Shown here: positions 42,461 through 50,348 of the stretch, piece by piece | Layout: each line of letters begins with the position of its first letter | Numbering within the stretch: position 1 is the first letter of the stretch | Source: SB25 sp029560875 | Lineage (GTDB): Bacteria; Bacteroidota; Bacteroidia; Bacteroidales; Tenuifilaceae | Length of the DNA stretch: 64,000 bases | Direction: 5' to 3' | Assembly: GCA_035388225.1 (NCBI GenBank) | Contig: DAOOPM010000011.1 | Span: forward strand, 34,994 to 98,993 | Notes under the pieces: model-generated | What the model saw: only the letters and a program-made list of their open reading frames with translations | Database searches by the model: none | What the model was told of the DNA's origin: nothing | Program-made: the position numbers and the translations under genes

Positions 42461-43540
42461 TTAAATATCATTTGCTTTTTTTAATCCCAGCATTTTTATT
42501 ATCCATCGTGGAATTGGTTTGTGTGGATCGCGTTTGTCCATATTCAGCTGAATTCCCAAAGGTTTTACCAGTGGAATACGGTGTGCCTCTACAAACTCTA
42601 TTAATGTTCCATCAGGATCTTCAATGTAGGTGAAGTGTCCTGCAGCTTCGCCCATATCGAAACTGCCCTTGTTGTTATGCTTAACGTTTGAGTTTACGGT
42701 GAATGGGAACCCTTGTGAGTTACATACTTTCTCAAGGGCATCCATATTCTTCATATCGAAGCAAAGGTGAATAAATCCTAAATCGCCCCAGAAACGGTTC
42801 TTGAAAATTTTGCTTGGAATTCTATCGGTGCACTGAACCAACTCAATGTAAGATGTGCCAAAAAACTCAGCAAAACCTCCGTGGCGAGGTTCAGAATGTG
42901 TTAAAAGAACCCTACGGAAGTTGCCATCGCCACCAGGTAGTGAAATAAGATCATCGAATTTGCCAGATTTATCGTAAATAACCTTGTCGTAACCAAGTAT
43001 TTTCTGGTAAACCCTTAACGAATCTTCAATTTTACTAACGCCAACAATGGCGCCACCCATACCGGAAGTTGGCTTGTTTTTGTTTACAAAAACAAATTTT
43101 TCTTCATAAATCTCGAAGTAGTTTCCGTAAGGATCCTTGATGAAGAAATGTAGATTGCCATTGGGATCCTGAGTTGGTTGGCAAACGGGTTCCAATCCTT
43201 TGGATTTGAAAAATTCGTAGGCTTTTTTAACATCGGGACTTTTTACCTTTGCGGCAAAAATTCCAAAATCGCCAATTTGAACGTGGATTTCGGGCATAAG
43301 CGGAGTACGTCCTTTGTACTGCCAAATCTCCATACCACCCCCGCCTTGCATATTTAGCGCAAGTGCGGCATGACGTTGCTGTGGTTTACCTCCTGTGTAT
43401 GGTAGCATTAACTCCGCAACTGCATCGTCTTCAAAAATGCGGATATCGAAGCCCAAAAACTCCTTATACCATTTCCAGGCCTGACGCATATTGCTTACGC
43501 CAACGCCAACCTGTTGAATTCCGTATATTATCTTTTCCAT
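42461..43540 (-). CDS. Two-domain VOC (glyoxalase/dioxygenase-fold) protein
   Basis: The 359-residue protein contains two vicinal-oxygen-chelate domains: first about 5-150 (IQQVGVGVSNMRQAWKWYKEFLGF, FFIKDPYGNYFEIYEE) and second about 160-320 (GGAIVGVSKIEDSLRVYQKILGY, HFTYIEDPDGTLIEFVEA). The ends of each domain keep the metal-binding Glu; His ligands occur in FIHLCFDMKNM and in the first domain's AALALNMQGGGGMEIW region. Enzyme type (dioxygenase, isomerase or lyase) cannot be fixed. The SDR gene starts 11 bp upstream on the same strand and is probably in the same operon, suggesting one pathway. Confidence 0.85.
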   Translation of the reverse strand: MEKIIYGIQQVGVGVSNMRQAWKWYKEFLGFDIRIFEDDAVAELMLPYTGGKPQQRHAALALNMQGGGGMEIWQYKGRTPLMPEIHVQIGDFGIFAAKVKSPDVKKAYEFFKSKGLEPVCQPTQDPNGNLHFFIKDPYGNYFEIYEEKFVFVNKNKPTSGMGGAIVGVSKIEDSLRVYQKILGYDKVIYDKSGKFDDLISLPGGDGNFRRVLLTHSEPRHGGFAEFFGTSYIELVQCTDRIPSKIFKNRFWGDLGFIHLCFDMKNMDALEKVCNSQGFPFTVNSNVKHNNKGSFDMGEAAGHFTYIEDPDGTLIEFVEAHRIPLVKPLGIQLNMDKRDPHKPIPRWIIKMLGLKKANDI

Positions 43541-43551
43541 GGATTGAATTA

Positions 43552-44349
43552 TTATGTTCGACTTATTTTGTGTACAATTTTAAAGAATAATGAAGGGAAT
43601 AACCTTTTGATATGAACTGCAAGAAGTTCTCCTTTGCCAATTAGTATCTCTGGTTTACGTTTCTTGATAGCTTTAATATATCGTTTAGCACATCCCTCGG
43701 CCGATAGTCCGTTGTCTTGTCCTGGATCCATTACGCCGTGAGCCTTTCCGTTTTGGTCAATAGCGTGGAGAGAAATGTTCGTTCTTATTCGTCCGGGATA
43801 GGCTATAGTTACCGAAACATTGTAGGGTAGCATTTCAATACGCAGGGTTTCAAAGAATCCTTGAATGGCGTGCTTTGCAGCAGAATAAGCAGAGCGCAAG
43901 GGGAACCCAAATTTGCCAGAAATACTACTGGTGGCAGCAATGTAGCCTTCTTGGGCCGCAATCATTCCGGGCAAAACGGATTTTGTGAGAATAACATAGG
44001 AGAAGTAATCTATTTCCATCAGTTTTCTGTCAATCTCCACTGGAGTGTCCATAACCAAGGATCGTTGGCTTATTCCACCATTGTTAATCAATAAATAGAT
44101 TGTTCCGTATTTACTGATTGTATCCTCGGCAATTTGCTTTACCTCCTGTGGGTTCGAAAGGTCAATAGGAATTTCAACGCAGAAGTTAGTGTAATCTTTA
44201 CAAATTTTAGCCACATTGCTAAGCTCAGCAGGGTTGTTCGATGAAATCAGGAGTTTTGCACCTTCCTTGGCCAGTTGAATTGTAATTTCCTTACCAATTC
44301 CCGATGATGCGCCTGTAATCCAAACCAATCTATCTTTAAAACTTACCAT
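43552..44349 (-). CDS. SDR-family oxidoreductase
   Basis: The 265-residue protein has the Rossmann motif VWITGASSGIGKEI (TGxxxGIG), the INNGG segment at the NAG position, the catalytic ATSSISG Ser and SAYSAAKHA (Y-x-x-x-K), and IAYPGRIRTN. The sequence resembles DHRS7-like short-chain dehydrogenases. The C-terminus has a hydrophobic stretch and LFPSLFFKIVHKIS, perhaps membrane-associated. It is upstream of the VOC gene by 11 bp. Confidence 0.92.
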   Translation of the reverse strand: MVSFKDRLVWITGASSGIGKEITIQLAKEGAKLLISSNNPAELSNVAKICKDYTNFCVEIPIDLSNPQEVKQIAEDTISKYGTIYLLINNGGISQRSLVMDTPVEIDRKLMEIDYFSYVILTKSVLPGMIAAQEGYIAATSSISGKFGFPLRSAYSAAKHAIQGFFETLRIEMLPYNVSVTIAYPGRIRTNISLHAIDQNGKAHGVMDPGQDNGLSAEGCAKRYIKAIKKRKPEILIGKGELLAVHIKRLFPSLFFKIVHKISRT

Positions 44350-44463
44350 AAATATGAAATTATGTTCAGTGTAATTTGCAGCGTAAAAAATTAGACACCA
44401 AAAGTAAGTTTTTTTACGAAATGGGAGTAACTAAATCCGATAATATAGTTTAGATAAAAGAAA

Positions 44464-44486
44464 ATTCCGAGAATAACCCGGAATTC
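44464..44486 (-). terminator. Terminator after the YwqK-like gene
   Basis: AATTCCG pairs with CGGAATT over 9 bases; A-rich sequence before it on the plus strand gives a U-tract on the minus strand. Located 24 bp past the stop of the YwqK-like gene. Confidence 0.6.
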
Positions 44487-44509
44487 TTTGTGATGTTTAT
44501 TGAGGTTGT

Positions 44510-44968
44510 TTAGTATTCTTTTTTTGAGACTAGGTTACCCTTTTCGTCATAGATAATCCAAGTGCCTTTCTTGTCTCCATTTAGGTATTCCATATCGTAA
44601 CGGAGCGTTCCATTCTCGTCCCACACAAACCATTTTCCACTCTTTTTACCCATCACAAAGTTTGCCTCGGATAGTTTTTTCCCGGCTTCGTTCCATGTTT
44701 CCCATTTTTTATCTTTTTCGCCGTTGGAGTAGGTGCGTATTTCGTTGATTTTTCCTGATTTAAAGTATATTTTTACTTCGCCATTCAAAACTCCATTGGC
44801 AATTGGCATTTCGGATTTTATAGTGCCATCCTCAAAAAGTTCCTTGTGAGTACCCGTGAATAAATTTCCCTTTTCATCAACGAATTTTCCATCCTTTTCC
44901 ACAACTTTTTGTTGGGCAAAAACCCCAAGGGGTAATACGAAAAGAATTATCAAAGTAAATAGTCTCAT
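44510..44968 (-). CDS. YwqK-family (MORN-like repeat) exported protein
   Basis: The 152-residue precursor has a signal peptide (to about residue 18, GVFAQ) and then about five MORN-like repeats of 20-23 residues with the G-x-x-x-Y-x-x-G pattern: EDGTIKSEMPIANGVLNGEV, SGKINEIRTYSNGEKDKKWE, EAGKKLSEANFVMGKKSGKWF, ENGTLRYDMEYLNGDKKGTWI. Such repeats match the YwqK 'antitoxin-like' family, many of which in Bacteroidota are exported or lipid-anchored and of unknown role. No adjacent toxin gene is present, so an antitoxin role is not supported. Confidence 0.85.
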   Translation of the reverse strand: MRLFTLIILFVLPLGVFAQQKVVEKDGKFVDEKGNLFTGTHKELFEDGTIKSEMPIANGVLNGEVKIYFKSGKINEIRTYSNGEKDKKWETWNEAGKKLSEANFVMGKKSGKWFVWDENGTLRYDMEYLNGDKKGTWIIYDEKGNLVSKKEY

Positions 44969-45089
44969 AAATTGAAAGTTTAATTGCTAAATATAGATAA
45001 AACCTAATAATTAATACGAAAGATGTTTTAATTAGTTCAAAATAAATGCCAAAAAGTTTTTACTCTTAGTGACGATTATTAATAAGGAT

Positions 45090-45111
45090 ATTCCGGGACT
45101 ATGCCCGGAAT
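45090..45111 (-). terminator. Terminator after the beta-helix lipoprotein gene
   Basis: ATTCCGGG and CCCGGAAT form an 8-bp perfect stem around ACTATG, 31 bp past the stop codon. A-rich flank on the plus strand is modest. Confidence 0.65.
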
Positions 45112-45141
45112 TCCAAAGGGTGTATATTTGGGTTGAAACGA

Positions 45142-46497
45142 TTAGTAAACTGTATTTTCAGGATCCCAGTTGCACCAGTCGGTTGTCCAGTTCTGTGTTC
45201 CAAAGGCTCCTTTAAAGGAAACAACCTCGAAGAATGCAGGTAGACCTGTAAATGTAGCTCCTGTAAGTACTGGCGAGCCAGCTTGTGGCATAGGGTTAAC
45301 ATTGCCCCAGTTCCAAGCATTGGTAAGTTGAAGTCCAGTGTTTTCTGCAACTATAGTATTGCTTCCGTTTGTCCACATGGTTTCGTACTCGGTCTGAGTT
45401 AGAGATGTACCATCGGTTTTCGCTTCAAAATCCTTAACGCAACCAGCTAGAACGCAGTTTTTAATAGCCGGACCAGAAGTTGCATTGTAGTTTAGCATTG
45501 AAGGACCTTCTAATCTTATACCGATTGCAAAACCCGCGATAATTGAGTTGTAAAGGTTAAGGTGAGTATTTCTTCTTAGTCTTAAACCGTACTTATGGTT
45601 AGGGTTTACACCAGTTTGGGTTTTTGTAGCATATGGGCCAAGTATTGTAATGTTGCTGAATTTTGCTGAGGTCAAAGGTGAGTTTGATGAACCATTTGCA
45701 TCGTTATCGGATTCAAAACCATTGGAAGCATCGGATTTATCAGCTTCTGCTGGGCCACGTAGGATAAGCCCAAACTGAACGTTGCCGTTGAAACCGTTGT
45801 CGGTATCAAAATCATCATCACCACCACGGTACGATACTAGGTATTTAGCGTTTACAGTACCGCCAAAAAATTCGAATGAGTCATCGCGACCAAAAGATAC
45901 CTGAACGTACTCAATGGTTGTGCCGCTACCAACACCACCCATTGTTAAACCGTTAATCTCGTTACCACTGGTTACCTCATATCCTGCAAACTCAATACGT
46001 ACATATCGAAGAATTCCAGAATTATCAGCAGCATCAGTTCCACCGTAAACTGCACCTGTACCGCCTTCAATTTCAGCTTGTCCGCCAGTTTGATTAATCG
46101 GAGCTTTTCCGCAAATAATTATGCCAGCCCAATCGCCAGGTTTACGCTGTCCAACAGGCTTATCGCTTGTAAATACTATAGGGTTACTTTGGGTTCCGTC
46201 AGCAATAATTTTACCACCACGTTCAACTATTAAACAAGCTTTTGTGTCGCTTAAACCTTTAACAAAGGTTCCTGGTTTAATTGTTAATGTAACCCCATTC
46301 TTAACATACACATAACCGTCTAGGATAATTGTATCTTTTGCTTCCCAGGTTGTATTCTGAGAAATATCACCCGATACGGTTACTTTCTCACCTTTTGGTT
46401 TGGAATCGTCATCCTTATCGCACGATACCAATGCTCCACCCATAAGCATTAGGGCTAGTAAAAAACTTTTCGCTTTAATTAGGTTTCTCATTTTCAT
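45142..46497 (-). CDS. Predicted right-handed beta-helix lipoprotein, likely Pho-regulated
   Basis: The 451-residue precursor has a lipoprotein signal (GALVSCDKDDDS, Cys at about 26). The remainder is a repetitive, glycine- and asparagine-rich region: TVSGDISQNTTWEAKDTIIL, GVTLTIKPGTFVKGL, then NGLTMGGVGSGTTIEYVQVS, GGTVNAKYLVSYRGGDDDFD and RLRRNTHLNLYNSIIAGF, with short beta-strand periodicity typical of parallel beta-helices (pectate-lyase-like fold). No catalytic motif is seen, so it may bind rather than cleave. A five-unit 11-bp-phased box array sits directly in front of its -7 element, the same arrangement as for the PiT transporter. It probably cooperates with the adjacent TonB receptor in acquisition of a phosphorus compound (inference). 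Confidence 0.8.
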   Translation of the reverse strand: MKMRNLIKAKSFLLALMLMGGALVSCDKDDDSKPKGEKVTVSGDISQNTTWEAKDTIILDGYVYVKNGVTLTIKPGTFVKGLSDTKACLIVERGGKIIADGTQSNPIVFTSDKPVGQRKPGDWAGIIICGKAPINQTGGQAEIEGGTGAVYGGTDAADNSGILRYVRIEFAGYEVTSGNEINGLTMGGVGSGTTIEYVQVSFGRDDSFEFFGGTVNAKYLVSYRGGDDDFDTDNGFNGNVQFGLILRGPAEADKSDASNGFESDNDANGSSNSPLTSAKFSNITILGPYATKTQTGVNPNHKYGLRLRRNTHLNLYNSIIAGFAIGIRLEGPSMLNYNATSGPAIKNCVLAGCVKDFEAKTDGTSLTQTEYETMWTNGSNTIVAENTGLQLTNAWNWGNVNPMPQAGSPVLTGATFTGLPAFFEVVSFKGAFGTQNWTTDWCNWDPENTVY

Positions 46498-46528
46498 TTT
46501 ATTTTAGTTTAAGAAATATTTTCTGGTA

Positions 46529-46536
46529 CAAAAGTA
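46529..46536 (-). promoter_or_regulatory. -7 promoter element (TACTTTTG) of the beta-helix lipoprotein gene
   Basis: Minus-strand TACTTTTG is a perfect TAnnTTTG. No TTTG -33 element exists at the right spacing; the Pho-like box array begins exactly 22 bp upstream of its edge, so activation probably replaces -33 recognition. Confidence 0.7.
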
Positions 46537-46557
46537 TGCGAAGCCCTTATAGTAGTA

Positions 46558-46612
46558 GTTAAGCAAAAATTACGCTTTCGTTACTTGTTTGTTAGGAGAT
46601 TGTTAAGAGGAG
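46558..46612 (-). promoter_or_regulatory. Five-unit 11-bp-phased Pho-like box array
   Basis: On the plus strand GTTAA (46558), ATTAC (46569), GTTAC (46580), GTTAG (46591) and GTTAA (46602) recur at exactly 11 bp. Read on the transcribed-direction strand these are TTAAC-type boxes, similar to the TTAACA repeats of Bacillus PhoP sites. Distance of the unit starts from the -7 element edge is 22, 33, 44, 55 and 66 bp. Confidence 0.8.
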
Positions 46613-46667
46613 ATAATCTAGAATGAGGAATTAAGAATGTAGAATCATAAATACAAAATAGAAAAAT

Positions 46668-46687
46668 CCCCGAGTTGAAACTCGGGG
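46668..46687 (-). terminator. Palindromic hairpin/terminator
   Basis: CCCCGAGTTGAAACTCGGGG is a perfect 8-bp stem with T-run on the minus strand. A very similar palindrome (CCGGGTTTCAACCCGG) occurs at 62194-62209; both look like members of a phylum-wide repeat as well as terminators. Confidence 0.6.
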
Positions 46688-46697
46688 GCTAATCCAA

Positions 46698-46804
46698 AAC
46701 TATTCAAAAGCGATGCAAGTAAGGGCAATAGTTTGAAATGGCATTGAATAGTTGCATCGCAACGGGTTGATTTTGGTATGAAACAACTATTGTAAAAATC
46801 ACCC
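46698..46804. repeat. REP-like palindrome, copy 2, with extra hairpin
   Basis: GCGATGCAA (46710-46718) pairs with TTGCATCGC (46752-46760), sharing the outer arms of the element at 1091-1144; an overlapping pair AACTATTCAA/TTGAATAGTT shifts the same region into a second fold. It is followed by a separate GGGTTGATTTT / AAAATCACCC hairpin (46764-46804). Confidence 0.55.
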
Positions 46805-46816
46805 AAACAAAAAAAT

Positions 46817-46843
46817 GAGCCAGAATGCATTGGCATCTGGCTC
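46817..46843 (-). terminator. Terminator of the CarboxypepD-like gene
   Basis: GAGCCAGA pairs with TCTGGCTC around a loop that can pair again (ATGC/GCAT); A-run on the plus strand provides the U-tract for the minus-strand gene ending at 46870. Confidence 0.75.
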
Positions 46844-46869
46844 CTAATTATTATTAACCAAATCTATAT

Positions 46870-47229
46870 TTAGTCCTTTACAGGCTTGAGTTCAACCTTA
46901 ATTGTTCCATTACAGGTTGTTGCGTCAACTTTTACTTCCTGTGGATTGTACGATATCAAATTTGCATTGATTGATACTGATTGACATCCCATTACAGTTG
47001 CGCTAAAGTTGCCTTCAAAATCGGTGTAGGTTGTGGTGTTATCAATTTTAACCGCTACGCCTGCAAGTGCTTCGCCAGTTTCTTTATCAACTACCTGTCC
47101 ACTAATTGTAAGGGTTGCAACTGAGGTTGAATTGCTCGAGGTGTTTTTATCATCACCCTTAACATTTGCATTTACATTAACCGATACTGCTACTAGGGCT
47201 ATAACTAAAATTTTGCTAATTGTTTTCAT
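46870..47229 (-). CDS. Exported carboxypeptidase-regulatory-like (CarboxypepD_reg) small protein
   Basis: The 119-residue precursor has a signal peptide (to about residue 22, VNVNAN) and one complete CarboxypepD_reg-like beta sandwich: LTISGQVVDKETGEALAGVA, VKIDNTTTYTDFEGNFSATV, SINANLISYNPQEVKVDA. This fold normally forms the N-terminal extension of TonB receptors and SusC-like proteins; here it stands alone. It lies just upstream of the TonB receptor stop and has its own Pho-like array (47273-47321) and perfect -7 element (47255-47262), so it is transcribed independently although it neighbours the receptor. It may assist outer-membrane import (inference). Confidence 0.82.
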   Translation of the reverse strand: MKTISKILVIALVAVSVNVNANVKGDDKNTSSNSTSVATLTISGQVVDKETGEALAGVAVKIDNTTTYTDFEGNFSATVMGCQSVSINANLISYNPQEVKVDATTCNGTIKVELKPVKD

Positions 47230-47254
47230 CGTTTTTAATTTTTATTTCTTGACA

Positions 47255-47262
47255 CAAAAATA
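47255..47262 (-). promoter_or_regulatory. -7 promoter element (TATTTTTG)
   Basis: Perfect TAnnTTTG on the minus strand, 26 bp upstream of the CarboxypepD-like ATG; the Pho-like units start 11 and 22 bp beyond its edge. Confidence 0.7.
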
Positions 47263-47272
47263 GACCCCGAAC

Positions 47273-47321
47273 ATTACCTGAATATTACACAAAAATGATT
47301 TAAATGTTAAGTTTAGGTTAA
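47273..47321 (-). promoter_or_regulatory. 11-bp-phased Pho-like box array of the CarboxypepD-like gene
   Basis: ATTAC (47273), ATTAC (47284), a weak ATGAT (47295), GTTAA (47306) and GTTAA (47317) at exact 11-bp steps. Offsets from the -7 edge are 11, 22, 33, 44 and 55 bp, in the same register as the three other arrays. The last unit ends 4 bp before the receptor stop codon. Confidence 0.75.
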
Positions 47322-47324
47322 GCG

Positions 47325-50135
47325 TTAAAACTTAGCCGTTACACCAAAACTGAACGATATTCCATCGGAGCTACGCTTATTGTCCATGTACATACTTGCA
47401 TCACCGGAGCTATTTAGGTATGGGAAGTAGGTAACTGTTTTTTGGTTAAGCAGGTTCCTAATCCCAAACTTGAACTCAATAGAGTTATAGAACTCCTTGC
47501 TAACAGTTAAGTCAACAAGATGTTTTTGCTTTTCCATGATATGGGGGATGTTCTGATTTGCGTTTTGGTTGGTTTTTCCAATGGTTATTAATCTGTCGCC
47601 AATAACGTTGTACTGAACAGAGAAGTTTAACCTGCGTTTTTCGTTGCTATAGAATATTCCTGTATTAATTAGGAATGGCGATTGTCCTTGCATCTCTCTA
47701 TCCTCAAAAATAGAGCCTTCGGGGAATATTACTTTACTGTAAATATAGGCAGCATTGGCAACAAAGTAAAAATCTTTAAGCAATTCAATTGCTTCCAACG
47801 ATTTACGGAGGTCCACCTCAACACCTAGGCTTGTTGCTTTGTTGGCATTGTTAAAAGTGAAAGTTGGACGGTTTCCTGCTGGTTTGTAAGTAGATTCGAT
47901 GGTTGATTTAAAATCCTTATAGAATAAACCTACAGAGAAAGTCTCGCTTGAACTTGGATAAAACTCGTAGCGTAAATCGTAATTCCATGTGTAAGCATTT
48001 TCAAGTTCTGTATTCCCAACATAGTCGGCTTCATCTTCAAAATTGTAGAAATAAAATGGTGCAATCTCCCTAAACTCTGGTCTGTTTACCGATAGGCCAG
48101 TTGCCAAGCGGATTAAGTTCTTTTCGTTGAAGTTATAGGTTAGATTTGCTGAGGGGAAAAGGTCAACATGATTTGACTCAAGGTTCACAGCCCTGTTGTA
48201 GCTATCGTAACCATCGAGTTGAAGGCTGTTGTACTCAGCCCTAACACCTCCGTAGAACTTAATTTTACTGGTGATATTTGTGCTTAGCGCTACATAACCC
48301 GCAAAAAGCATATTGGTTGCATCGTAACTGTCGGCTTTGCTAGTGGTTTCCTTGATTATGAATCCATCGGCAGAGGTGTTGATATTCTCTGGGCTGAAAA
48401 TGGTTTCCACGGGAAGCCAAACCGACTCGGTGTAAGAAGAGTTTTTAGCGTATCCTAAAATTCTTGTATCAAAAACTCTGTGTTTGTATTCGGAGTAAAT
48501 ACCTGTTTTAACTGAAGGTTGCCAGTTGCCAATTTTCAATTTTCGGTCGTAATTAACACCCAACGATGATATGTACTCGTTTAATCGCATAAAGAGTCGT
48601 CCGGCATCGCTAACTGAGGGTGTTAATCCAATTGAAGCGTAATAATCGCCATAATGAGGTAAAAGTTCTTCACTCTGAAGTGTAGTGCGGAGCTGCTTTA
48701 GGTCTGGCTCATCTTTACCTGAATAGGAGAATCCAAGAACCCAATCAATTCGGTTCTTATCATCCTGTCCGTATTTATGCTCGCCACCTAGCTGACCGGT
48801 GTAAGATGTACGCGACATATATTTATCCTGATACGAACGAACGGTGTAACCCTCGTAACCGTTCAGTCCATTACGGATTATTGCAGTATTTTTTCCATTG
48901 ATATTTAAAAGATTTCGGAACTCAATTTTGTTACCGTTACCCAAAAAGAATGCCCAGTTGTGGAGCACTCCAATTTTGGTAGTTCTCGAAAAGGCGCTAT
49001 CGGTATAATTGTAGTTGTAAGGTGGGGTATCGCCTAAGTTGAATTGCGCTTGGTAACTTTTAAGCACTTTTACATCAGAATTATTGGCAACTCCATAGTT
49101 GATATTGGTTATAGTACCAATTTGCTTACTTCCTACCTGAAATCTTCTACCAAAATTTATATTGATTTTTTGCTCAGGATATGCAGTTGCTTTTTTAGGA
49201 GCCCAGTTACTGTTGAATTCTTTTCCTAGTGTAGTCAGTTGAGAGTTGGATAAACCTTTAAGAGTACTTGGAATGTTGTCGGGCAGGGCTCTTTCGCCAT
49301 TGTCAATACCCAACCAATCGTACTTACCTTTGTTTATAAGTTGAAAACTGGAGTAATCGTCTTCAGTGTTGTATGTGGTTGAGTATCCAATTTGGAAGAA
49401 ATTCTTTTCGGGCATATTCTTGGTGAAAATCTTTATGAACCCACCAGTAAAATCGGCAGGTAATTCGGGCGATGGACTTTTTGCAATTAGTATGTTGTCA
49501 ATCATTGAGCTGGGAATAACATCAAACGAGAAGGCTTTCTGGTCGGTTTCGCTCGATGGGGTAGAGGCATTATTAACCCAAACACTATTATAGCGTTGGT
49601 TCAATCCACGAACCACTACAAACCTATCCTCAATAATCGAGATTCCAGGTACACGCTTAATTACTTCCGAGGCGTCCTTATCCTGGGTACGAGTAATTTG
49701 CTGTGCGGTAATTCCATTGGCAATAATATTACTGGCTTTAATGGTGCTAATCATCGCTACATCGGTATTGTTACGTTTAGTTGCGGTGACAACAACACCC
49801 TCAATGGCGGTTGTAACCTCTTCCAAATCAACATTAATTATCGATGCCTTATTGGCTTCCACCTTAATGCCTCCAATTATGACTGGCTTGTAGGAGATAA
49901 ATGAAACCTGAACATTGTATGTTCCAGGGGTAAGGTTTCCTAAAATAAATTTGCCATCGAAATCGGTTATTGTGCCATTGGTTGTTCCTTGTATTACAAC
50001 AGTGGCACCAACAAGTGTTTCTGCTCTGAGTTTATCAACTACTACTCCTTCAATACTTCCTCTTTGGGCTAAGGCCGATAGGTTAACTAAACAAAAAAGA
50101 AAAATACCAATAAATTTAATTGTTTGCCTGCTCAT
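47325..50135 (-). CDS. TonB-dependent outer-membrane receptor with CarboxypepD-like N-terminal domain
   Basis: I choose the ATG at 50135 (936 residues); the longer frame would start from GTG at 50165 and spoil the signal peptide, while MSRQTIKFIGIFLFCLVNLSALAQ is a normal one. After it come the CarboxypepD_reg domain (about 25-110), plug domain with VVVRGLNQRYNSVWVNNAS and a long beta-barrel (to the terminal strand ending SFGVTAKF). No SusD-like lipoprotein is adjacent, so it is a single-chain importer. The Pho-like array at 50221-50247 in its promoter and the adjacent PhoB-like gene point to uptake of a phosphorus-containing compound. Confidence 0.93.
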   Translation of the reverse strand: MSRQTIKFIGIFLFCLVNLSALAQRGSIEGVVVDKLRAETLVGATVVIQGTTNGTITDFDGKFILGNLTPGTYNVQVSFISYKPVIIGGIKVEANKASIINVDLEEVTTAIEGVVVTATKRNNTDVAMISTIKASNIIANGITAQQITRTQDKDASEVIKRVPGISIIEDRFVVVRGLNQRYNSVWVNNASTPSSETDQKAFSFDVIPSSMIDNILIAKSPSPELPADFTGGFIKIFTKNMPEKNFFQIGYSTTYNTEDDYSSFQLINKGKYDWLGIDNGERALPDNIPSTLKGLSNSQLTTLGKEFNSNWAPKKATAYPEQKININFGRRFQVGSKQIGTITNINYGVANNSDVKVLKSYQAQFNLGDTPPYNYNYTDSAFSRTTKIGVLHNWAFFLGNGNKIEFRNLLNINGKNTAIIRNGLNGYEGYTVRSYQDKYMSRTSYTGQLGGEHKYGQDDKNRIDWVLGFSYSGKDEPDLKQLRTTLQSEELLPHYGDYYASIGLTPSVSDAGRLFMRLNEYISSLGVNYDRKLKIGNWQPSVKTGIYSEYKHRVFDTRILGYAKNSSYTESVWLPVETIFSPENINTSADGFIIKETTSKADSYDATNMLFAGYVALSTNITSKIKFYGGVRAEYNSLQLDGYDSYNRAVNLESNHVDLFPSANLTYNFNEKNLIRLATGLSVNRPEFREIAPFYFYNFEDEADYVGNTELENAYTWNYDLRYEFYPSSSETFSVGLFYKDFKSTIESTYKPAGNRPTFTFNNANKATSLGVEVDLRKSLEAIELLKDFYFVANAAYIYSKVIFPEGSIFEDREMQGQSPFLINTGIFYSNEKRRLNFSVQYNVIGDRLITIGKTNQNANQNIPHIMEKQKHLVDLTVSKEFYNSIEFKFGIRNLLNQKTVTYFPYLNSSGDASMYMDNKRSSDGISFSFGVTAKF

Positions 50136-50191
50136 ATTTTGTTTTTTTGCAATGTTCGTAATCACAGTTTCTTAAGATTTTTTTTACACTG

Positions 50192-50199
50192 CAAAGTAA
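50192..50199 (-). promoter_or_regulatory. -7-like element (TTACTTTG) of the TonB receptor gene
   Basis: TTACTTTG on the minus strand differs from TAnnTTTG at one position. It is 57 bp upstream of the receptor ATG, and the Pho-like units begin exactly 22 bp beyond it. Confidence 0.6.
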
Positions 50200-50220
50200 A
50201 CTACTATATATGGCATCAAT

Positions 50221-50247
50221 TTTAAGGCTATGTTAAACTTTGGTTAA
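50221..50247 (-). promoter_or_regulatory. Pho-like box array in the TonB receptor / phoB divergent region
   Basis: TTTAA (50221), GTTAA (50232) and GTTAA (50243) at 11-bp spacing, offsets 22, 33 and 44 from the -7-like element. It lies between the divergent receptor and regulator genes and could serve both. Confidence 0.7.
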
Positions 50248-50348
50248 CCATTTTGTGGGATAATGTTGTTTACATTTAATGTTTTCTTAACTTAATCTTG
50301 GCTATTTGTGAATAGTTTTGTAAACTTACTCTTTAAAGACAAAGCACT

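Larger units (their letters stand above)
46498..46869. other. 372-bp intergenic region: promoter, palindromes, terminators
   Basis: Contains, from left to right, the lipoprotein promoter and Pho-like array, a CCCCGAGTTGAAACTCGGGG hairpin (46668-46687, T-run on the minus side), the second REP-like palindrome (46698-46804) and the terminator of the CarboxypepD-like gene (46817-46843). No gene is seen. Confidence 0.6.

Noticed and set aside
44510..44968. Toxin-antitoxin module
   Set aside because: YwqK-like proteins are named as antitoxins, but the protein is exported and no toxin gene is adjacent.
50281..50348. A separate Pho-like array for phoB itself
   Set aside because: CTTAACTTAATC (50286-50297) is reminiscent, but no 11-bp-phased set in the plus orientation and no clean -7 element was found.
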